DNA from: Smithella sp. UBA2180 | GTDB taxonomy: Bacteria; Desulfobacterota; Syntrophia; Syntrophales; Smithellaceae | Reading direction: 5' to 3' | NCBI GenBank assembly: GCA_002327415.1 | Contig: DCVU01000182.1 | Span: forward strand, 1-9,256 | Length of the DNA: 9,256 nucleotides | Part shown: positions 1-7,163 of the stretch, one piece after another | How positions within the stretch are numbered: the stretch's first letter is position 1 | How the letters are laid out: each line of letters begins with the position of its first letter | Program-made: the position numbers and the translations under genes | Notes under the pieces: model-generated | Told to the model about the DNA's origin: nothing | Databases searched by the model: none | Seen by the model: the letters and a program-made list of their open reading frames with translations, nothing else

Positions 1-329
1 ATGCCGATTATATTCTGGAAAAGGCAATAAACCTGCGTATTTTCGAAGATGAACAAGACAAGATGAACCGGTCTTTGCTGGATATCGGCGGCGCGATGAT
101 GGTGGTCTCTCAATTCACATTATTGGGCAACTGCGTCAAAGGAAGACGGCCTTCGTTTATAGCAGCGGAAGAGCCGATTAAAGCAAACAAACTTTACGAA
201 TATTTTGTTGGTAAGGCAAAGGATAAAGTCAATGCTCTGGCAACGGGAAAATTTCAGGAAATGATGAAAATTGAACTCATAAATAATGGACCGGTTACCA
301 TCTTACTGGACAGCAGGAAAAATTTTTAA
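1..329 (+). CDS. dtd: D-aminoacyl-tRNA deacylase (3' part, cut by window edge)
   Basis: This is the C-terminal 108 residues of Dtd, which normally has about 150. The enzyme hydrolyses D-aminoacyl-tRNAs, such as D-Tyr-tRNA, in the cytoplasm and so keeps D-amino acids and mischarged glycine out of translation. The reading frame is open from base 3 with no start, and reads LRIFEDEQDKMNRSLLDIGG, a hallmark Dtd stretch. Both family signatures are present: SQFTL (about bases 108-122) and NNGPVT (bases 282-299), the latter carrying the Gly-cisPro proofreading element. KGRRPSF lies between them. The ATG at base 63 is an internal Met (the M of DKMNRSLLD) and not the start. The stop codon lies 5 bases before the next gene, suggesting co-transcription. 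The part before base 1 is not visible. Confidence 0.95.
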   Translation, partial: ADYILEKAINLRIFEDEQDKMNRSLLDIGGAMMVVSQFTLLGNCVKGRRPSFIAAEEPIKANKLYEYFVGKAKDKVNALATGKFQEMMKIELINNGPVTILLDSRKNF

Positions 330-334
330 AACTA

Positions 335-799
335 ATGGAAAATTTTGAAATAAAAATAGACAAAGACGGTCTCTGGTATTATAACGGTGCTCACATGTTC
401 CGCAAAGAAATACTGAGCGTTTTTTTTGAACATCTAAAAATCGATGAATGCGGTAAATACTTAATTGAACTGGGCGTGGAACGTTGTTATCTTGACGTGG
501 AAGATACCGCTTTTGTCGTTGAGACTGTTTATAAAACAAAACTTTCTTGTGATAGCCGAGAACAAATTGAAATTCTTTTAAACGATGATTCCTGCGAAAA
601 ACTGGAAATGAATTCTTTGTATACAGGCAAGGGAAATATTCTTTATTGCCGAGTTAAAGAAGGAAGATTCATTGCCCGATTTTCACGCAAAAGTTATTAT
701 CAGCTTGCTGAATTTATCGAACAGTCTGAAAACGGCGCCGATTTTTTTATTAATTTAAACGGTGAGAAATACATAATCAACAGCAATCAGGCTTTATAA
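335..799 (+). CDS. DUF1285 family protein
   Basis: This is a 154-residue soluble protein with no signal peptide or membrane segment. It resembles the DUF1285 family: an N-terminal DGLWYYNGAHMFRKEI stretch (around residues 11-26), corresponding to the family's 'DG-W-Y-G--I-R--I' pattern, followed by KYLIELGVERCYLDVEDTAF (about 41-60), the 'V(E)DAPF' core. The biochemical role of this family is not established. A small two-domain fold and possible ligand binding are all that is known to me, so I assign no function. The ATG at 335 follows the dtd stop directly. The ribosome binding site is weak, perhaps GGAAAAA near 317. The next gene, guaB, starts 17 bases after its stop, so it probably sits inside one transcript. 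The family call is from the motif pattern only. Confidence 0.7.
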   Translation: MENFEIKIDKDGLWYYNGAHMFRKEILSVFFEHLKIDECGKYLIELGVERCYLDVEDTAFVVETVYKTKLSCDSREQIEILLNDDSCEKLEMNSLYTGKGNILYCRVKEGRFIARFSRKSYYQLAEFIEQSENGADFFINLNGEKYIINSNQAL

Positions 800-805
800 T
801 TATAA

Positions 806-812
806 CGGAGGG
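806..812 (+). promoter_or_regulatory. Ribosome binding site of guaB
   Basis: A strong Shine-Dalgarno match (CGGAGGG, within ATAACGGAGGGAACA) lies about 5 bases before the guaB ATG and fixes that start. It is the best ribosome binding site I see in the window. Most neighbouring genes have weak ones. Confidence 0.85.
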
Positions 813-816
813 AACA

Positions 817-2277
817 ATGCTTGATGACACCATAAAAGAATCCTTGACCTTTGACGATCTTCTTCTCGTTCCGGCAGCTTCCAATGTTTTGCCCCGGGAT
901 GTAAGTACATCCACATTATTAACGAAAAAGATCTCTCTGAATATTCCCATCGTTTCTGCCGCCATGGACACGGTAACGGAATCACGAACCGCGATTTGTA
1001 TGGCTCAGGAAGGCGGCATAGGTATAATTCACCGCAATATGAGCATAGAACAGCAGGCGATTGAAGTGGACAAGGTAAAGAAATCAGAAAGCGGAATGAT
1101 TGTTGATCCAATTACCATTGAACCAGACCGTAAAGTCAGCGACGCTTTGAAACTGATGAATCACTATTCCATTTCCGGTGTGCCTGTTGTCAAAAAAGGA
1201 AAGCTTGTCGGGATACTTACCAATCGGGATCTACGATTTGAAGAAAACATAGATCAGCCTGTCGCCAATGTCATGACCAAGACAAATCTGGTTACAGTAT
1301 CTGCGAATATTTCTCTGGAAGATTCCAAGAAACTTCTGCACCAGCATAGAATTGAAAAACTGCTTGTTGTTGATAAAGAGTACAGATTGAAAGGTTTGAT
1401 TACAATTAAAGACATTGAAAAAATACGCCGCTATCCAAACGCCTGCAAAGATTCTTTAGGAAGACTGCGGGTAGGCGCAGCGGTCGGAATTATTGATAGA
1501 GAAGCAAGGGTTGACGCGCTTCTTGCGGCTGGTGCTGATGTGATTTCTATTGACACATCACATGGACATTCCGCAGGAGTCATAAGGGCCATTAAAGCGA
1601 CTAAATCAAATTTCCCCAAATGCGAGTTAATCGCCGGAAACGTCGCGACATCGGAAGGCGCCAAGGCTCTTATTGATGCCGGCGTTGATGCCGTAAAAGT
1701 AGGCGTTGGTCCCGGATCCATTTGCACCACACGAATTATCGCCGGAGTCGGGGTGGCCCAGATGTCGGCGATCAGAGACACTTATAAAATTGCGTCCAAG
1801 AAAGGCATTCCTGTAATGGCCGACGGCGGAATAAAATATTCCGGCGATATTGTCAAAGCAATCGGCGCCGGAGCCCACTGTGTGATGATCGGCGGGTTAT
1901 TCGCCGGCACTGAAGAAAGTCCGGGAGAAACAATTTTATTTCAGGGACGCAGCTACAAAGTTTACCGCGGTATGGGTTCGCTGGAAGCAATGAAAATGGG
2001 CAGCCGTGATCGTTACTATCAGGATGATATCGAAGGTCCGGCAAAAATGGTTCCGGAAGGAATCGAGGGAAGAGTTCCTTTCCGCGGATCGCTTTCCGCC
2101 AGTATTCTCCAACTCATCGGCGGACTCAAAGCCGGCATGGGTTATGTCGGTTGTAAAACAATTCCGGAAATGATTGTAAATGCCCGTTTTGTCCGTATTA
2201 CTCAGGCCGGATTGCGTGAAAGCCATGTCCATGATGTAATCATCACCAAGGAAGCGCCCAATTACTGGCTGGATTAG
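817..2277 (+). CDS. guaB: Inosine-5'-monophosphate dehydrogenase
   Basis: GuaB oxidises IMP to XMP with NAD+, the committed step of de novo guanine nucleotide synthesis, in the cytoplasm as a tetramer or octamer. The protein has 486 residues, the usual bacterial length. The N-terminus reads LTFDDLLLVPAASNVLPRDV, typical of the family. A CBS-domain pair (Bateman module) is inserted at about residues 94-205, with SGVPVVKKGKLVGILTNRDL in the first repeat. The active-site loop GVGPGSICTT carries the catalytic cysteine, Cys303. The mobile flap has the catalytic Arg-Tyr pair in DRYYQ, followed by EGIEGRVPFRG. The C-terminus ESHVHDVIITKEAPNY is canonical. The start is well supported by GGAGGG just upstream of the ATG. 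No residue I know to be essential appears to be missing. It lies 17 bases after the DUF1285 gene and 47 bases before dnaE. Confidence 0.98.
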   Translation: MLDDTIKESLTFDDLLLVPAASNVLPRDVSTSTLLTKKISLNIPIVSAAMDTVTESRTAICMAQEGGIGIIHRNMSIEQQAIEVDKVKKSESGMIVDPITIEPDRKVSDALKLMNHYSISGVPVVKKGKLVGILTNRDLRFEENIDQPVANVMTKTNLVTVSANISLEDSKKLLHQHRIEKLLVVDKEYRLKGLITIKDIEKIRRYPNACKDSLGRLRVGAAVGIIDREARVDALLAAGADVISIDTSHGHSAGVIRAIKATKSNFPKCELIAGNVATSEGAKALIDAGVDAVKVGVGPGSICTTRIIAGVGVAQMSAIRDTYKIASKKGIPVMADGGIKYSGDIVKAIGAGAHCVMIGGLFAGTEESPGETILFQGRSYKVYRGMGSLEAMKMGSRDRYYQDDIEGPAKMVPEGIEGRVPFRGSLSASILQLIGGLKAGMGYVGCKTIPEMIVNARFVRITQAGLRESHVHDVIITKEAPNYWLD

Positions 2278-2324
2278 AATTTCAACTGTTTATCACCATT
2301 TATTACCACTGATGAAGTTTAACT

Positions 2325-5300
2325 ATGAAGCATTCTGATTTTGTACACCTGCATTTGCATACACAATACAGCCTGCTAGACGGGATGATTCGTCTGGAAG
2401 ACCTCTTCAAAAAAGCCCGCGAATATAAAATGCCGGCAATAGCCATTACCGATCATGGAAACATGTTCGGTGCAATTGATTTTTACCAGCAGGCTTACAA
2501 ACACGGTGTTAAGCCCATTATCGGTTGTGAATTATACGTTGCGCCCAATAAGCTGACGGATAGAACCGCCGGTGGTGAAAGCGCAAAACATTTAATCGTT
2601 CTGGTCAAAAATGCACAGGGTTATAAAAACCTGATGAAGCTGACAACAGCCGGCTATTTGAAAGGTTTCTATTACCGGCCCCGCGTGGATAAAGAATTGT
2701 TGAAGGAATGTCATGAGGGACTCATCGCTTCCAGCGCCTGTCTGCATGGCGAAGTCGCCTCTTTAATCATGCAGGGCAATATGGAAGAAGCCAAAAAAGC
2801 CGCCCGTCATTATCAGGAAATTTTCGGCGAAGGTAATTTCTATCTGGAAATAATGGAGAATGGAATTCCCGAACAGAAAATCGCCAACGCCGGTTTAATC
2901 GAAATCAGCAACGAGCTATCCATCCCGCTTATAGCAACCAATGACTGTCATTATCTGGAGCGTGAACATGCCGAGGCGCATGATGTTTTACTCTGCATTC
3001 AGACTGGTAAAACAATCAAAGATCCGGGTCGGATGCATTTGAGCACGGATCAGTTTTATTTTCGATCACCGGAAGAAATGCACCAACTCTTTTCTTTAAT
3101 GCCGGAAGCCTTATCCAACACGGTAAGTATTGCCGAAAAGTGTAACTTTTCTCTGGAAACGGGTAAATTTTACCTGCCTAATTTTGAAGTAAAAAATCCG
3201 GAAGAATCACTTAACGAATATCTGGAGCGCAAAGCGAAAGAAGGGCTGGATAAATTATTTCCCGTTATTTTAAAAGATCAGAAAGGAAATGAATCCGAAA
3301 TACGGGAAAAGTACGAAAAACGCCTTAACGATGAATTGGAAATTATCAAGTCCATGGGTTTCTCGGGTTATTTTCTGATTGTTTCCGATTTTGTCAAACA
3401 TGCCAAACACCATGATATTCCTGTGGGACCGGGACGTGGTTCCGCACCGGGGAGCCTGGTAGCGTATGCGATAAGAATCACCAACATCGATCCCATCCGT
3501 TATAATTTATTTTTTGAACGGTTTTTAAATCCCAGCCGTATTACCATGCCTGATATTGATATTGATTTTTGTCAGGAGGGCAGGGATGAGATCATAAAAT
3601 ATGTGACCGAAAAGTACGGTCAGGACAAGGTTTCTCAGATTATCACTTTTGGAAAAATGCAGGCCAAGGGCGTCATTCGTGACGTGGGACGCGCCATGGA
3701 TATTCCTTACAGCGAAGCGGATAGAATCGCCAAACTGATTCCCAATACTCTGAATATCACACTCAATGAAGCGATCAAGGCGGAACCGCGACTGGCGCAG
3801 GAAGAAAAAAACAACCCGCAGATAGCCAAACTTCTATCCTTATCTCGTATCCTGGAAGGAATTAACCGTCATGCCTCGACTCATGCCGCAGGAGTGGTAA
3901 TTTCCGATGTGCCACTGGTCGAGCGGGTTCCTCTTTGCTCGCCTAAAGACGATGTTGTTTCTCAGTATTCGATGAACGACATTCAGACAGTCGGTTTGAC
4001 TAAATTCGATTTTCTCGGCCTTAAGACATTAACCGTCATTAAAAACGCTCTTAATTTTATCAAAGAATCAAAAGGAATTGAGATAGACATCGACAATTTG
4101 CCTTTGGACGACAAAAAAACTTATGAGCTATTAATGAAAGGTGAAACAGACGGGGTTTTTCAGCTGGAAAGTTCCGGCATGAGAGATCTCGCCATTAATT
4201 TAAAGCCCGATCATATTGAAGATATCATCGCCCTGATTGCTCTTTACCGGCCCGGTCCTATGAAAATGCTTCCTGAATTTACCGCCCGCAAACAGGGAAA
4301 AACTAAAATAACCTACGAGCTGCCTCAACTGGAAACCATTCTGAAAGAAACCTACGGCATCATTCTTTATCAGGAACAGGTTATGCAGATTGCCGGCGCC
4401 ATCGGCGGTTACAGCATGTCCGAAGCGGATACCTTGCGCAAAGTTATGAGCAAGAAGAAAGCCGCGGATATGGATAAGGAAAAGCCCAAATTTCTGGAAG
4501 GCGCTAAAAAACATAAAATTAATGAAAACAAGGCCAAAACCATCTGGGAGCAGATGGAGACATTTGCCGAATACGGCTTTAATAAATCTCACAGCACTTC
4601 ATACGCGATAATCGCTTATCAGACGGCGTATCTTAAGGCTCATTATCCGGCGGCATTCATGGCCGCGCTGCTCACCAGTGAAAAAGACAACCGCGACAAG
4701 ATAATTAAGTACATGAGCGCGTGTAAAGAATTGGGAATAAATATTCTGCCGCCGGATCTAAATGAATCACAAAGAGATTTCGCCATATCCGGAGAAAATA
4801 TCAGGTTTGGAATGGCAGCGATCAAAAATGTCGGGTTGGCGGCTGTTGATTCGATAATATCAGTAAGGCAGAATGGAAAATTCACCTCATTCATGGATTT
4901 CTTAAGCCGCGTTGATTTGCGCAAAGTCAACAAAAGAGTCATCGAGAGCCTGATTAAATGCGGCGCCTTTGATTCTTTAGGCTATAAGCGCAGTCAGCTC
5001 ATGGAATGTTATGAAGAAGCAATGGATGAAGCTCAGCGCAGCCAGAAAGAAAAGCTCAGTAATCAATCCAGTTTTTTTGACCAATTAAATTCCGGCGATT
5101 CATCAGATAATAATGGAGCACAATCCTATCAAATTCCGGATAACGTGCCGGAGTGGGACCACAAGAAACTGTTGTCCATTGAAAGGGAAGCTTTAGGTTT
5201 TTATATTACCGGTCATCCTTTACTGCGTTTTGCCGATCGTTTGAAATTTGTAACCAATGCCGATTCCGGCAATTTAAACACTAAAAATGATAAAGATACT

Positions 5301-5795
5301 GTTACTGTCGCCGGAGTAGTAAGCGGCATCAGTGAAAAAACGACGAAAAGAAAAGATATAATGTGTTACATTACCCTCGAAGATTTACAGGGTTCAATAA
5401 ATATTATATTTTTTGCTGAATTGTATAAAAAATTTTACTCTCTTCTACATGGAGAAGAACCAATAGTTGTTAAAGGAACAATTGATTTAGACAGTGGAGA
5501 AGAAACTCCAAAAATAATTGCTCTGGAAGTAACTTCTTTAAGTACATCTTTGGAAAATCCCTATAAGCAGGTTCGGTTCATGGTTGATGCCAGTAAAGTT
5601 TCGGTGGAAAGCATTTCATCATTAATTTCTTCGATGAAGAAATTCCATGGTAAATACGAAGGTTATATGCACATTCTTAACGGGAAAAGTGAAACAATTG
5701 TTTATCTTGGTGATGATTTTCGTCTCGACATTAATGATAAATTAAAGAAAGAAGCAGATGGGATATTAGGGGAGGGCGCCACAGTTTATTCATAA
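2325..5795 (+). CDS. dnaE: DNA polymerase III alpha subunit (replicative polymerase)
   Basis: DnaE is the catalytic subunit of the chromosomal replicase and works in the replisome with the beta clamp and clamp loader. The 1156-residue length is normal for a DnaE1-type enzyme. Domains in order: PHP domain (about 1-280) starting FVHLHLHTQYSLLDG, with AITDHGNM, GCELYVAP, SACLHGE and TNDCHYL; C-family polymerase palm and fingers with GPGRGSAPGSLVAYA, PDIDIDF (catalytic Asp410 and Asp412) and KFDFLGL (third Asp, Asp562); a helix-hairpin-helix region around 830-900; and a C-terminal OB fold near residues 1000-1080 (TVTVAGVVSGISEKTTKRK). The PHP domain keeps the His/Asp/Glu/Cys metal ligands that Escherichia coli DnaE has lost, so it may have its own 3'-5' proofreading activity as in Thermus DnaE; that is inference. 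A partial Shine-Dalgarno GAAG lies 7 bases before the ATG. It is followed 12 bases later by the UPF0280 gene. Confidence 0.98.
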   Translation: MKHSDFVHLHLHTQYSLLDGMIRLEDLFKKAREYKMPAIAITDHGNMFGAIDFYQQAYKHGVKPIIGCELYVAPNKLTDRTAGGESAKHLIVLVKNAQGYKNLMKLTTAGYLKGFYYRPRVDKELLKECHEGLIASSACLHGEVASLIMQGNMEEAKKAARHYQEIFGEGNFYLEIMENGIPEQKIANAGLIEISNELSIPLIATNDCHYLEREHAEAHDVLLCIQTGKTIKDPGRMHLSTDQFYFRSPEEMHQLFSLMPEALSNTVSIAEKCNFSLETGKFYLPNFEVKNPEESLNEYLERKAKEGLDKLFPVILKDQKGNESEIREKYEKRLNDELEIIKSMGFSGYFLIVSDFVKHAKHHDIPVGPGRGSAPGSLVAYAIRITNIDPIRYNLFFERFLNPSRITMPDIDIDFCQEGRDEIIKYVTEKYGQDKVSQIITFGKMQAKGVIRDVGRAMDIPYSEADRIAKLIPNTLNITLNEAIKAEPRLAQEEKNNPQIAKLLSLSRILEGINRHASTHAAGVVISDVPLVERVPLCSPKDDVVSQYSMNDIQTVGLTKFDFLGLKTLTVIKNALNFIKESKGIEIDIDNLPLDDKKTYELLMKGETDGVFQLESSGMRDLAINLKPDHIEDIIALIALYRPGPMKMLPEFTARKQGKTKITYELPQLETILKETYGIILYQEQVMQIAGAIGGYSMSEADTLRKVMSKKKAADMDKEKPKFLEGAKKHKINENKAKTIWEQMETFAEYGFNKSHSTSYAIIAYQTAYLKAHYPAAFMAALLTSEKDNRDKIIKYMSACKELGINILPPDLNESQRDFAISGENIRFGMAAIKNVGLAAVDSIISVRQNGKFTSFMDFLSRVDLRKVNKRVIESLIKCGAFDSLGYKRSQLMECYEEAMDEAQRSQKEKLSNQSSFFDQLNSGDSSDNNGAQSYQIPDNVPEWDHKKLLSIEREALGFYITGHPLLRFADRLKFVTNADSGNLNTKNDKDTVTVAGVVSGISEKTTKRKDIMCYITLEDLQGSINIIFFAELYKKFYSLLHGEEPIVVKGTIDLDSGEETPKIIALEVTSLSTSLENPYKQVRFMVDASKVSVESISSLISSMKKFHGKYEGYMHILNGKSETIVYLGDDFRLDINDKLKKEADGILGEGATVYS

Positions 5796-5807
5796 TGACG
5801 GCATCAT

Positions 5808-6527
5808 ATGAAACATGAAGAAAGAACATACAGATCATTAATAAATAAGGATAATCTCGTTTCATATAATGTTAAAATCGCTGAAAGCGATTTATTTATT
5901 AGTTCAGATATCAACCTTACAAATGAAGCTCTGGAATCATTGACCAGGCATCGTCACTCTTTAGAAACTTACATTAAAAATCATCCTGAATTTCGCTCTT
6001 CACTTTTGCCATTTCCTGAAGATAATTTAGCGCCGCCGATTGTCAGGGACATGCTTTCAAAATCAAAAATCTGCGAGGTAGGACCGATGGCTTCTGTTGC
6101 CGGCGCCATATCCGAATTTATGGGAAATGATCTTCTCAATAAAACTGAAAATATTATTATTGAAAATGGCGGAGATATTTTTTTAAAGTCGAAAAACGAT
6201 TTGACTGTTTCCGTTTACGCCGGAGAATCTCCTTTAAGTTATAAACTAAATTTCACCATAAAGGCGGAGAAAACTCCTCTAGGTATCTGCACATCATCTG
6301 CCACAGTAGGTCCGTCTTTGAGTTTCGGTAATGCAGACGCTGTCTGTGTCATTTCCCAATCCGCAACACTGGCCGACGCCGCAGCCTCCGCCATAGGCAA
6401 TAAAGTGAAAGGCAAAAATGATATCAGAAACTCTCTGGATTTCGGCATTAAAATTCCCGGAGTAACAGGAATAATAATTATCCTGGGAAAGGAATTGGGA
6501 GTAATAGGGGAGGTGCAGTTTGTTTAG
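5808..6527 (+). CDS. UPF0280 family (ApbE-like) protein
   Basis: This 239-residue protein matches the UPF0280 family, which is related in fold to ApbE, the FAD:protein FMN transferase. Visible signatures: EVGPMASVAGAISEFMG (about residues 88-105), ENGGDIF (119-125), GICTSSATVGPSLSFG (about 160-175) and ADAAASAIGN (189-198). The GG-D and the small-residue-rich C-terminal motif resemble the flavin- and metal-binding parts of ApbE, but a flavin transfer activity for UPF0280 is not established to my knowledge. No signal peptide or lipobox is visible, so it appears cytoplasmic, unlike classical ApbE. The start lies 12 bases after the dnaE stop. No good Shine-Dalgarno is visible, consistent with translation late in an operon. 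This is the last intact housekeeping-type gene before the degraded region. Confidence 0.88.
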   Translation: MKHEERTYRSLINKDNLVSYNVKIAESDLFISSDINLTNEALESLTRHRHSLETYIKNHPEFRSSLLPFPEDNLAPPIVRDMLSKSKICEVGPMASVAGAISEFMGNDLLNKTENIIIENGGDIFLKSKNDLTVSVYAGESPLSYKLNFTIKAEKTPLGICTSSATVGPSLSFGNADAVCVISQSATLADAAASAIGNKVKGKNDIRNSLDFGIKIPGVTGIIIILGKELGVIGEVQFV

Positions 6528-6554
6528 AAAAAACCTTTGCGCGAAGCCCGGCAA

Positions 6555-6857
6555 ATGAGAGGGAAAATATCGATTTCATGTCCTCCGCCAATTGTTGCGT
6601 TACTTGTTGCAGTGGCAATGTGGAAAATTGCAAAGGTTTATCCGTTACTCGACGTTTCCCTGCTTATAAGAAAGGTTACAGCCGGTGTGCTGCTTCTCAC
6701 AGGAGGTGCCATTGCTCCCCCTGGTTTCGTCGCTCTCATCAGGGCTAGAACAACCTTCAATAACCGCTTTCAAATCAAGCCTGAAGAGCGGGCACTGGCG
6801 GTAATGTTCGGAACCGCATATGCAGAATACAAGGGCGGGGTGCGCAGGTGGCTCTGA
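6555..6857 (+). pseudogene. ICMT-like (isoprenylcysteine carboxyl methyltransferase family) membrane protein, internally deleted
   Basis: The open frame encodes 100 residues from ATG 6555. The first 69 match the N-terminus of small bacterial isoprenylcysteine carboxyl methyltransferase (ICMT/NnrU-like) proteins: a PPPIVALLVAVAMW first membrane helix (about 9-27), a second helix (about 40-61) and then RARTTFN. Residues 70-100, NRFQIKPEERAL through EYKGGVRRWL, match the family's extreme C-terminus. In full-length relatives (about 150-170 residues), RARTT-N is followed by a segment with a third and fourth helix and the SAM-binding 'RNPMY-G' motif, which is entirely missing. The frame is kept across the join at about base 6761. 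An in-frame deletion of roughly 60 codons is the simplest reading, and the product can hardly be a methyltransferase. A TTG 18 bases upstream could extend the frame, but family N-termini fit the ATG better. The ribosome binding site is weak. Confidence 0.75.
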
Positions 6858-7000
6858 GTGCTAACATTAACTTTCATGGCTCTGCCTGTTGAGTAAAACA
6901 GAAGAGAAAAAAATGAAAACCATTGACAATAATAGATCGAATATGTTTTTATCTTAACAAGCGCGACCGTACTGTTGAATCGAAAATATATTTTAACAAA
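6858..7000. other. AT-rich intergenic region at the housekeeping/defence boundary
   Basis: This 143-base gap separates the ICMT-like remnant from the methyltransferase remnant. I see no gene, tRNA or clear attachment site in it. A weak inverted repeat (CTGTT, six bases, AACAG near 6887-6902) is too short to be called a terminator. A possible promoter at 6923-6952 is listed separately. Base composition changes here from moderate to AT-rich, so this is the likely left edge of the acquired segment. Confidence 0.5.
6923..6952 (+). promoter_or_regulatory. Possible sigma-70-type promoter for the restriction-modification genes
   Basis: A perfect -35 hexamer TTGACA (6923-6928) is followed after 18 bases by TTTTAT (6947-6952), a 4-of-6 match to the -10 consensus. 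It is placed sensibly, about 50 bases before the methyltransferase ATG at 7001. The -10 match is poor and the region is AT-rich, so chance occurrence is possible. Confidence 0.3.
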
Positions 7001-7153
7001 ATGACAGCAACTTCTCACAACAAAAAAGAAAATCAGAAAAAAGATATAAAAAAAACTATCCGCTATATTGATTTGTTCTGTGGTATTGGCGGTTTTCGCA
7101 TAGCAATTGAGCAAGTAGCCCAAGAATTAGACATTGCAGTTAAATGCGTTTAA
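7001..7153 (+). pseudogene. C5-cytosine DNA methyltransferase, N-terminal remnant (motif I only)
   Basis: From ATG 7001 the frame encodes only 50 residues, while cytosine-5 methyltransferases are usually over 300. The remnant holds the family N-terminus IRYIDLFCGIGGFRIAIEQ, where DLFCGIGGF (residues 24-32) is the SAM-binding motif I. It then breaks off at VKCV followed by TAA, where relatives continue with 'FSSEID'-like sequence (motif II). The PCQ catalytic loop (motif IV), ENV (motif VI), the target-recognition region and motifs IX-X are absent between here and the next gene. With only 10 bases between the TAA and the ATG of the nuclease, a large deletion of about 0.8-1 kb is the simplest explanation. 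The 5' end looks undamaged. The frame is open back to a TTG at 6923, but that overlaps the candidate promoter and adds a tail unlike the family. The product cannot methylate DNA. Confidence 0.85.
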
Positions 7154-7163
7154 GGCACCGTTT

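Noticed and set aside
2278..2324. Possible promoter or direct repeats in the guaB-dnaE gap (TTATCACC / TTATTACC)
   Set aside because: The repeat is short and imperfect in AT-rich sequence, and no convincing -35/-10 pair is visible.
4200..4592. 130-codon open frame on the minus strand inside dnaE
   Set aside because: It lies wholly antisense to the conserved polymerase coding region and shows no recognisable motif. Long antisense frames are expected by chance in coding DNA. Similar antisense frames inside guaB (1431-1781, 1936-2232) were dropped for the same reason.
6537..6554. TTG start extending the ICMT-like frame by six codons
   Set aside because: The family N-terminus fits the ATG at 6555 better, and the extension REARQ has no family resemblance and no good ribosome binding site.
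6923..7000. TTG start extending the methyltransferase remnant upstream by 26 codons
   Set aside because: The TTG is part of a TTGACA that looks like a -35 box, and the extension is unlike family N-termini, which have a short tail before motif I. ATG 7001 leaves a normal 20-residue lead.
6770..7123. 117-codon minus-strand frame with a hydrophobic stretch over the ICMT remnant and methyltransferase remnant
   Set aside because: It overlaps two recognisable plus-strand coding remnants. Its Phe- and Ile-rich stretch is the complement of an A-rich, lysine-coding region, which explains the hydrophobic look.
7134..7163. TTG start adding ten residues to the Mrr nuclease
   Set aside because: The extension overlaps the end of the methyltransferase remnant. 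ATG 7164 has AAGG at good spacing and directly precedes the conserved FKVGEKYT sequence.
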